From contig OW818685.1 in NCBI GenBank assembly GCA_942493245.1, forward strand, positions 2,046,001 through 2,110,000: a stretch of DNA of 64,000 nt, in the 5' to 3' direction. This document shows positions 58,746-64,000 of this stretch, piece after piece; positions within the stretch are counted from its first letter, which is position 1; the number at the start of each line of letters is the position of its first letter. The translations under genes and the position numbers were made by a program. The notes under the pieces are model-generated. The model was not told where the DNA came from. It saw nothing but the letters and a program-made list of their open reading frames with translations, and ran no database searches. The stretch is from DAOPYU01 sp942493245 (GTDB lineage Bacteria > Sumerlaeota > Sumerlaeia > UBA8349).

Positions 58746-60197
58746 ATGAGAAAAAATTTGAGGGTTATTTCTCTGATATTCTGGGGGCTCTGGCTTTCCT
58801 GTTCCTTTCTTTCTTTTGCGCAGTTTTCCCCACCACCTGCCGATCCAGAAGTCGCACGCCAATGCAATGAAGCGGATGCGTTCTATTTGAAGGCGGATAG
58901 GGGGGGGGAGACCTTAAGTCGGTCGCTTACAGACAATCTAATATCACAGAAGAAGGGCCTCTCAGACAAAGAGATTCTGGAAAGAATAGAACGGGAGGTG
59001 AAAGGTGAGGAGGAAAAAAAAGAGAGAAAAATTGACATTTTCGTCCTTCAAGATCGAGGACGCAATTTGCCATTGGCAGATCATAAGTCTCTCTGTGGAG
59101 CCGCATTAAGTGGAAAAACCCCTCTGGCTGCCACGGAGTTGTTTTCCGTTTATCTTCTTCGTTCCGTTCTCGACAAAAAGCCCACAGATGCATATTCGGA
59201 ACTTATCATTGGACAACTGGCAATAGAGAATCAAGAGCAGAAAGGGAAAAAGACGGAACGACTGGAGGCCGAGAAGAATGCGCACCAACGCGCAATAAAT
59301 CGTCTTATCGAGGTCGGTATCCCCGTTGATAAACAGACGATTTTGAGTGTTACCACCTCCAGAATCGCTGCTGACGCAGATCTATCGAAGAGTGATACCT
59401 GGAACTGGTTCGAAGAGCGTTCAAAAGCGTTTGTTTCTCCGGCCACAAAATGTCCAGACAGGCAATACTATCTTACATATGCCTGTGAAGAGTCACAGGT
59501 AACAGAACTTGGTGACTTTATCTATGGCCCTCCGTCAAGGTTTGTTCAGGAACAAATAGAGAAGATTGGGTCTACGATGGTTCTGCAGGAAGCCTTAGCG
59601 GAGTGGAGGCAGAAAACTCAACCCAAGGAGGTCCAAAATGCGTATCAGAATCTCCAATTGGGGTTGACACTGTTGATTGTAGATCCTCAGGACAGTCATC
59701 TTGATAAAGATCTTCTGCGTCAAGCGGTTTTGGCATCTGGACCGGATCCTTTGAAGATGAAATGTGTGGCATATGCCCGCCGATTACTTTGGGATAAGGT
59801 ACAGAGCAAAGAGCCTGAGAAGTTATTCAAGGAAACGTACGCGGCATGGAAACAACTGGGTACGAAGACGGTGTATGGGTTGAGCCTCGATACGCAGGCC
59901 GAACTGGAAAAAAACTTGGAATCTGTGGGATACCAGTGGTTATTGGTTCGCCTGATCCAGCAGTATCCACTGGATTGCGTGAAGTGGTTCAAGGAAGTTT
60001 TCGATGAAAATGCTGGGAAACTTGAGAAGGAAAGCCAGGAATTCTTCTGGCTTGGTTTTACCAGTGCTTACGATGGCCAGGGTATATATTCAGTTCCCAA
60101 GGAGATGGATCAAGCGGCACTTGCCGTTGAACCTTATGTCCCAGACGCCCTTATCAAAGTCGAGAAAGTACGGGATCGCCTGATTGAAAGACGATAA
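58746..60197 (+). CDS. Hypothetical secreted protein, AT-rich
   Basis: A 483-residue protein. The N-terminal signal peptide is LRVISLIFWGLWLSCSFLSFA, start MRKNLRVISLIFW with GAGAGG nine bases before. The mature part is mixed alpha with long charged helices (RIEREVKGEEEKKERKID) and a region KLEKESQEFFWLGFTSAYDGQG. Composition is AT-richer than its neighbours. I do not recognise a family and see no catalytic motif. It may be a lineage-specific exported protein acquired by transfer. Confidence 0.6.
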   Translation: MRKNLRVISLIFWGLWLSCSFLSFAQFSPPPADPEVARQCNEADAFYLKADRGGETLSRSLTDNLISQKKGLSDKEILERIEREVKGEEEKKERKIDIFVLQDRGRNLPLADHKSLCGAALSGKTPLAATELFSVYLLRSVLDKKPTDAYSELIIGQLAIENQEQKGKKTERLEAEKNAHQRAINRLIEVGIPVDKQTILSVTTSRIAADADLSKSDTWNWFEERSKAFVSPATKCPDRQYYLTYACEESQVTELGDFIYGPPSRFVQEQIEKIGSTMVLQEALAEWRQKTQPKEVQNAYQNLQLGLTLLIVDPQDSHLDKDLLRQAVLASGPDPLKMKCVAYARRLLWDKVQSKEPEKLFKETYAAWKQLGTKTVYGLSLDTQAELEKNLESVGYQWLLVRLIQQYPLDCVKWFKEVFDENAGKLEKESQEFFWLGFTSAYDGQGIYSVPKEMDQAALAVEPYVPDALIKVEKVRDRLIERR

Positions 60198-60410
60198 CCA
60201 TCTATATCGAAGAGGAAATCGAGGGATGCCCTACCGGATGGATTCGCATTGCCAATGAATTCAGACATCTGAGATTCCGCCGTGTTGTTGTTCCGCGTTA
60301 CGGGTGTTTCATCGAGTCCTCATCGTCCGGCAGTGCCACTCCGATGTTCCCGTCAGGTGGGCGGGGACGTCTCCCCGCCATGAAACGGCATTTTTCCTGG
60401 GTGGGGCGAT
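60198..60410. other. Intergenic region with short palindrome
   Basis: About 210 bases between convergent genes. Holds the palindrome at 60360. No gene. Confidence 0.4.
60360..60379. repeat. Short GC palindrome (CGTCTC core)
   Basis: GGCGGGGA-CGTC-TCCCCGCC, 8-bp arms, same core family as 40802, 45444 and 63111. Confidence 0.6.
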
Positions 60411-61991
60411 TTACTTCCGATCTTTCCATCCAGCCATCAGGTTGCGGATTTTCTCGCGATCCCAGTTGGGCGGTTGGGGTTTGTCGAGGTGGGCTTCGAT
60501 TTCTTCGAGGGTGGGGGTCTCTGACTGGACGCCCTGGGGGGGCACTTGGGCTCCGGCGGCCCAGACGAGGGCGTTGAGCAGGGTCTTGCGGTAGTCGTCC
60601 TGCGCCAGATTGTAGTGGGCGTGCAGGCCGGTGAATCCAAAGCCTCGTCCGCCCCCGGGGCGTTCGTAGATCCAGGCGAGGGTCTCGGCTTTCCCCTTGT
60701 TGGCGCGGACTTCGGGATTGCCGCTGTGGGGGCCGTCCGGTCCCTGGCGGGTGGAGTCGGGCGGGGCGGCGGTCAGAATCGGGGTGACGCCCGTGCCCTT
60801 GGGGACAAATCGCATGTTGAAGTACCACTCATCCAGAATCGTGAAGGGGCGCACGCCGTTTGCGACCGGATGCTGGGGCAGGGACTGGATCTCTGCCGTC
60901 CAGAAGGGGTTGGTGGACCAGTTGAGTTCGTAGAAACCGCCGATCCAGTGTTGCCACTGTTTGCCGAAGCCGTTGTTGGGCGGGATCAGGGCGTAGTGGA
61001 AAATGCCGATCCCGATTCCACGTTGGGCGAGAGCGTCCACCTGGGGGATTTTCTCGGCGTTCAGGATATTGCCCTCGCCCCCATCGCTGTTGAAGACCAC
61101 GGCGTTGGCGTTGTCGAAGGCGGTGGGGTCCTGGGGCCAGCCGTTGGCATACACGGCAGTCTCAATTTCGGGGACGGACTTTTTGAGGTCACCGGCCAGA
61201 AGTTTGAATCCGGCCAGGTGTTCGTGCGACATGTAATCGTGGCTCTTCGGTCCTGCAACGAAGACTATTTTCTTGCGATTTTCGAGGGGCAGGCGTTTGA
61301 GACGGATATCTTTGAACTGGATGGTGAGGGGAGGCCCCGCGTGGATTTGCAGGGCCAGCGCGCCGGCGAGATCGCGTTCGCCGGTCTGGTTGTCCATCAG
61401 CTCCGCGGTGGTGCGCCCGTTGATGTTGAGCGTGATGTGAGGCCCCTGGGCCAGGATGTGGTATTCGTTCCAGTCGTCCGGCTTGAAGGCTTTGAAGAGT
61501 TCCTGCGGATCGCCGATGGATTCGGAGAGCCGTTTCCCGTCGGCGGCAAGGGTGATTTTTTCGCCACGTGGAGCGAGCATGCCCCGACCCTGTTCGTCGT
61601 AGAGAGCGCCGACATAGTCCCCTTTGCGGTCAATGTCCGCCTGATAGCCGATGGCATGGCCGTCCTGGGGGATGCGGCTTCGAAACTGGATGCCGGAGTT
61701 CGCTTCCGGGCCGCCCTGAATGCGGAACTGGAGTTTGAGTTCAAAGTCGTCGAGTTCGCCGAACTGCCAGACGAGGAACTGATTGGCGGTCACCGGATGA
61801 TCCGGTGTCCCCGTGGCTGTAATGGCTCCGTCCTGGACGGACCAGCAGGTCATGTCGGGCGCTTTCCATCCGTCGAGTGTTTTTCCGTCAAAAATGGGTT
61901 GGAAACCTTCCTCGGCGCAGGAGGCGGGAGTCGGCAGGTTGGTCAGCAGCAGAAGTGCGAGAAAGGCGAGACAGGACGAGCGGGATTTCAT
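60411..61991 (-). CDS. 3-keto-disaccharide hydrolase (DUF1080) / ThuA-like fusion, secreted
   Basis: A 526-residue exported protein, signal peptide about 1-25. The first half is a DUF1080 concanavalin-like domain (GFQPIFDGKTLDGWKAPD, NSGIQFRSRIPQDGHAIGYQ, GRTTAELMDNQTGERDLAG, VFVAGP). The second half is a ThuA/trehalose-utilisation-like fold (KIVFVAGPKSHDYMSHEHLA, VFNSDGGEGNIL, IGIFHYALIPPNN, HPVANGVRPFTILDEWYF), ending VQSETPTLEEIEAHLDK. DUF1080 members hydrolyse 3-keto-glycosides. Both families are common in planctomycete/verrucomicrobial sugar catabolism. Confidence 0.88.
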   Translation of the reverse strand: MKSRSSCLAFLALLLLTNLPTPASCAEEGFQPIFDGKTLDGWKAPDMTCWSVQDGAITATGTPDHPVTANQFLVWQFGELDDFELKLQFRIQGGPEANSGIQFRSRIPQDGHAIGYQADIDRKGDYVGALYDEQGRGMLAPRGEKITLAADGKRLSESIGDPQELFKAFKPDDWNEYHILAQGPHITLNINGRTTAELMDNQTGERDLAGALALQIHAGPPLTIQFKDIRLKRLPLENRKKIVFVAGPKSHDYMSHEHLAGFKLLAGDLKKSVPEIETAVYANGWPQDPTAFDNANAVVFNSDGGEGNILNAEKIPQVDALAQRGIGIGIFHYALIPPNNGFGKQWQHWIGGFYELNWSTNPFWTAEIQSLPQHPVANGVRPFTILDEWYFNMRFVPKGTGVTPILTAAPPDSTRQGPDGPHSGNPEVRANKGKAETLAWIYERPGGGRGFGFTGLHAHYNLAQDDYRKTLLNALVWAAGAQVPPQGVQSETPTLEEIEAHLDKPQPPNWDREKIRNLMAGWKDRK

Positions 61992-62117
61992 AAAGGGGCT
62001 CCTTTATCCGGTTACAGGTGGGGTTTGACAAAACCTGATGTCTCATAAATCGAAACGGCAACCTGATCATAGGTTCTGGATACGAAAACTGCAACAGAAT
62101 GCAGGGAACATGTGTTT

Positions 62118-62159
62118 CAAAAAATGAGGACGAACCCCACGGGGAGGTTCGCCCTCATT
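62118..62159 (-). terminator. Rho-independent terminator
   Basis: Arms AATGAGGACGAACC (62123-62136) and GGTTCGCCCTCATT (62146-62159), one G-U pair, with six U following on the minus strand. Ends the gene at 62180. Confidence 0.85.
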
Positions 62160-62179
62160 GGCTCCTGATTTCGCGAATC

Positions 62180-63049
62180 TCAGTTCTCAATCGGGATCTT
62201 GAGATCCTGAAGCGTTTTGCGGACCCAGGCGAGGGATTTCTCGATCATGGGGCCGCCCTGGCCTTCGCATTCCATGCTGAGGACGCCGGTGTAGTCGTTC
62301 TGGTGGAGAATTTCGAGGCAGCGGCGGATGTTGTCGGCGTTGACGCCGTCCCCCAAGGCGCAGTGGCTGACCGCGATGCCGGTCTGGCCGCCGCGGGCGA
62401 GGGCCGCGAGGGATTCCGAGACGTCCTTGACGTGGACGTGGGCGACCTTGTCCACGAACCGTTCGAGGTAGGCCACAGGGTCCTGTCCGGCGATGAAGGT
62501 GTTGCCCGTGTCCATGTTGAGGCGCAGGTAACGGCTGTCACAGAAGGCGAGCATGCGTTCCATCATTTCGGGCCGGGTGGTGAAGTACCCGTGAGGCTCG
62601 ATGTTGACGATGATCTGGTGGGCTTCGGCGACTTCGAGGATCTGTTCGTAGCTGCGCTTCATGAGGTCCATCGCCTCTTCATCGCTCAGCCCTTTGGGGG
62701 CGTGCATGCCGTCGGTGGTGTCCACACAGGGACATCCGATGAGTTTGGCCCACTGGATGGCCTTGAGCACATAGGGCACGCCGCGCAGGGGGCCTTCCTT
62801 GCCGGAGAGGGGGAAGGCGGCGTCCACTTGCGAAAAGCGGAGGCCGTACTTCTCCAGTTTCCGGCTCAGAAGGGCGGGGTCTTCGTAGAGGGCGACGTGG
62901 GGCTGGTACCCCAGGCCGTGGATCCAGCTGACTCCGTCAATCAGACCGCATTCGATGTAATGGAGGTCGTTGCGTTGCGCCCACTGCATGCAGGCCTCGA
63001 AACTGAAGTAGGAGGAGTTGAACGCGTCTGTGTGAAAACCGATTTTCAT
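62180..63049 (-). CDS. Sugar phosphate isomerase/epimerase (AP endonuclease 2 / xylose isomerase-like TIM barrel)
   Basis: A 289-residue protein: MKIGFHTDAFNSSYFSFEAC (start), IQWAKLIGCPCVDTTDG, VNIEPHGYF with metal-type glutamate, LRLNMDTGNTFIAGQDP (metal Asp), AHVHVKDVSES and GVLSMECEGQG with a final glutamate. This is the cation-dependent TIM-barrel family. No signal peptide, so cytoplasmic. Neighbours (ThuA-like, DUF1080) suggest oxidised or keto-sugar catabolism. Substrate unknown. Confidence 0.88.
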   Translation of the reverse strand: MKIGFHTDAFNSSYFSFEACMQWAQRNDLHYIECGLIDGVSWIHGLGYQPHVALYEDPALLSRKLEKYGLRFSQVDAAFPLSGKEGPLRGVPYVLKAIQWAKLIGCPCVDTTDGMHAPKGLSDEEAMDLMKRSYEQILEVAEAHQIIVNIEPHGYFTTRPEMMERMLAFCDSRYLRLNMDTGNTFIAGQDPVAYLERFVDKVAHVHVKDVSESLAALARGGQTGIAVSHCALGDGVNADNIRRCLEILHQNDYTGVLSMECEGQGGPMIEKSLAWVRKTLQDLKIPIEN

Positions 63050-63091
63050 GGGGGACGTACCTTTCCTGGGGCGTTGCCTTGGATTGTTATG

Positions 63092-63130
63092 AAAGCGCTA
63101 CCGCGCTTTTCGCCGGCGAGGACGCCGGCG
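63092..63130. repeat. Two adjacent short palindromes
   Basis: AAAGCG-CTACCG-CGCTTT (63092-63109) and CGCCGGCG-AGGA-CGCCGGCG (63111-63130). The second reads as the CGTCCTC core on the minus strand. Confidence 0.6.
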
Positions 63131-63138
63131 GTACAAGG

Positions 63139-64000
63139 TTACTTTGAATCGAAGTCGAGTCCTGCGGCCCAGGCGCAGCCTTTGCGCAATAGTTCGCCGA
63201 CGCCCGCGCTTTCGAACGCTTTCTCGTCGTGGCCCAGGAGGCAATGGAACGAGCGGCCTTTGCCGGGATTCAGGACGAAGGCGATCGGGTAGTCTTTGTT
63301 GTCCACCTTCGAGCGGGCTGAGGCCACGACTTCGATCGGGGTGGTTCCGGCGGCGCAGGTGTAGAGTTCGTCTTGCGTGTCGAAGGACTGGAGACCCCTG
63401 GCAGCTGGATGCTGGCTGTTGGTGATTTCAACACGGAAGGCGCCCCAGGGATCGTGGCCACGCAGTTTCGGGTCGTACACGCGCCCGGCGAGTTTTTCAA
63501 ATTCGGGCCAGTCGTTGAAGGCGCCGCAGGCGAAATGCAGAAGCACCAGCCCTTTTCCGTTCTCGACAAAGCGCTGGAGGTTTTCCCGGGCCTTCTGGTC
63601 CGGCGCAGTCGTTTCCCAGTTCATGAAATGCAGGATGATGGCGTCGTATTGATGGATGGCGGTGGAGTCGAGCATCTGGGGATCTTCGACAACCGAGACC
63701 GTGAATCTTGGGTCGGCCTCCAGTACTTTGCGCAGACAGGGAGTGGTCTGGCGCCACTTGTGGCCGGGATAATCCTGACCGGTGACAATGAGCAGGCGCG
63801 TCCGGCGGTTCTCCGGCGCGGTGGCGGGATCTTGCCGGGTGATTTCCTGGTCCGATTCGACCAGCCAGATTTCATTGCAGATAGCGTTGGAGGGGCCCTT
63901 GGCCTGAAAGGAGATCCTGACCTTGTCCGCTTTTGTCATTTCGAGGGGCAGGGGGAGTCGGGCGGTGGCGGGTCTGGCATTGGGATCCTGTCCGGAAGGC
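63139..64000 (-). CDS. ThuA-like protein, 5' end beyond window
   Basis: The frame is open from the right edge, so the visible 280-odd residues are C-terminal; an ATG at 63939 is internal (codons upstream remain open: LPLPLE before it). It reads as a ThuA fold: RLLIVTGQDYPGHKWRQTTP, VSVVEDPQML, YDAIILHFMNWE, GLVLLHFACGAFNDWPEFE, GRVYDPKLRGHDPWGAFRVE and a final GRSFHCLLGHDEKAF. The preceding part (RISFQAKGPSNAICNEIWLV) may be a binding domain. It is transcribed with the isomerase next to it. Role in sugar degradation inferred. Confidence 0.82.
   Translation of the reverse strand, partial: PSGQDPNARPATARLPLPLEMTKADKVRISFQAKGPSNAICNEIWLVESDQEITRQDPATAPENRRTRLLIVTGQDYPGHKWRQTTPCLRKVLEADPRFTVSVVEDPQMLDSTAIHQYDAIILHFMNWETTAPDQKARENLQRFVENGKGLVLLHFACGAFNDWPEFEKLAGRVYDPKLRGHDPWGAFRVEITNSQHPAARGLQSFDTQDELYTCAAGTTPIEVVASARSKVDNKDYPIAFVLNPGKGRSFHCLLGHDEKAFESAGVGELLRKGCAWAAGLDFDSK

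Noticed and set aside
58460..58870. Plus frame overlapping the hypothetical secreted gene
   Set aside because: Different frame from the well-supported signal-peptide gene at 58746; proline-rich start.
60546..62048. Long antisense frame opposite the DUF1080 gene
   Set aside because: Same reason: mirror of a real gene, no motif.

Overview
The window is a GC-rich bacterial chromosome segment. It most resembles the PVC superphylum (Lentisphaerota, Kiritimatiellota, Verrucomicrobiota) or a nearby deep lineage. The reasons are a 3-keto-disaccharide hydrolase/ThuA protein, a PQQ-type beta-propeller with a signal peptide, very large secreted multi-domain beta proteins, a serine hydrolase/NamZ fusion lipoprotein, and many short palindromic intergenic repeats. 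I assign no species. Genes are dense, starts are mostly ATG with clear Shine-Dalgarno sequences, and operons often overlap by ATGA or GTGA.

Layout. 1-8277 (+): a surface-structure locus. It has three small secreted subunit-like beta proteins sharing a VPVxVTVExI entry motif, a four-domain PapD-like periplasmic protein, a second protein resembling the last two domains of the first, an outer-membrane secretin with an STN domain, and a lipoprotein overlapping the secretin gene. No usher is visible. This set (PapD-like chaperone + secretin + short beta subunits) is the best candidate here for an undescribed system. 8705-9792: an IS30-family element. 10179-13907: a mosaic extracellular metallophosphoesterase. 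14242-19926 (-): a giant protein with three 7-repeat RCC1-like propellers.

20223-33003 (-): a foreign replicon-like island, all on one strand. It carries an ArdC antirestriction protein, many tiny SD-preceded hypothetical genes, an IS110/IS1111-type element, a striking iteron/AT-rich/Z-DNA-prone putative origin at 26655-27040, Cys4 zinc-module proteins with a sigma region 4-like domain, a DUF5664 domain in another frame, a prim-pol/helicase, HTH proteins and two AT-rich hypotheticals. I see no capsid, conjugation or intact integrase gene. Past it, two parallel scars (integrase-tail-like peptide followed by tRNA sequence) lie at 33714-33919 and 34490-34713; the second tRNA is an intact tRNA-Lys(TTT).

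35017-64000: host-type chromosome. It contains a PQQ-like propeller, a pseudopilin-like membrane protein, a GH36-like alpha-galactosidase with NPCBM, GT4 + nifS + nifU (-), GNAT, an O6-methylguanine methyltransferase, GT4 + polysaccharide deacetylase, a zinc-ribbon coiled coil, CheV followed by a five-gene two-component operon (49680-54475), the serine hydrolase/NamZ fusion lipoprotein, GT2, a hypothetical secreted protein, and a catabolic block (DUF1080-ThuA, TIM-barrel isomerase, ThuA) running off the right edge. Small palindromes with a CGTCYTC-like core sit in several intergenic gaps.

How the genes may work together: the left locus looks like export and assembly of a surface fibre or coat. 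The minus-strand island looks like an autonomously replicating satellite or integrated plasmid. The right half combines sensing with envelope-polysaccharide and muropeptide turnover and sugar catabolism. All functions are inferred by reading translated sequence; no search was run.
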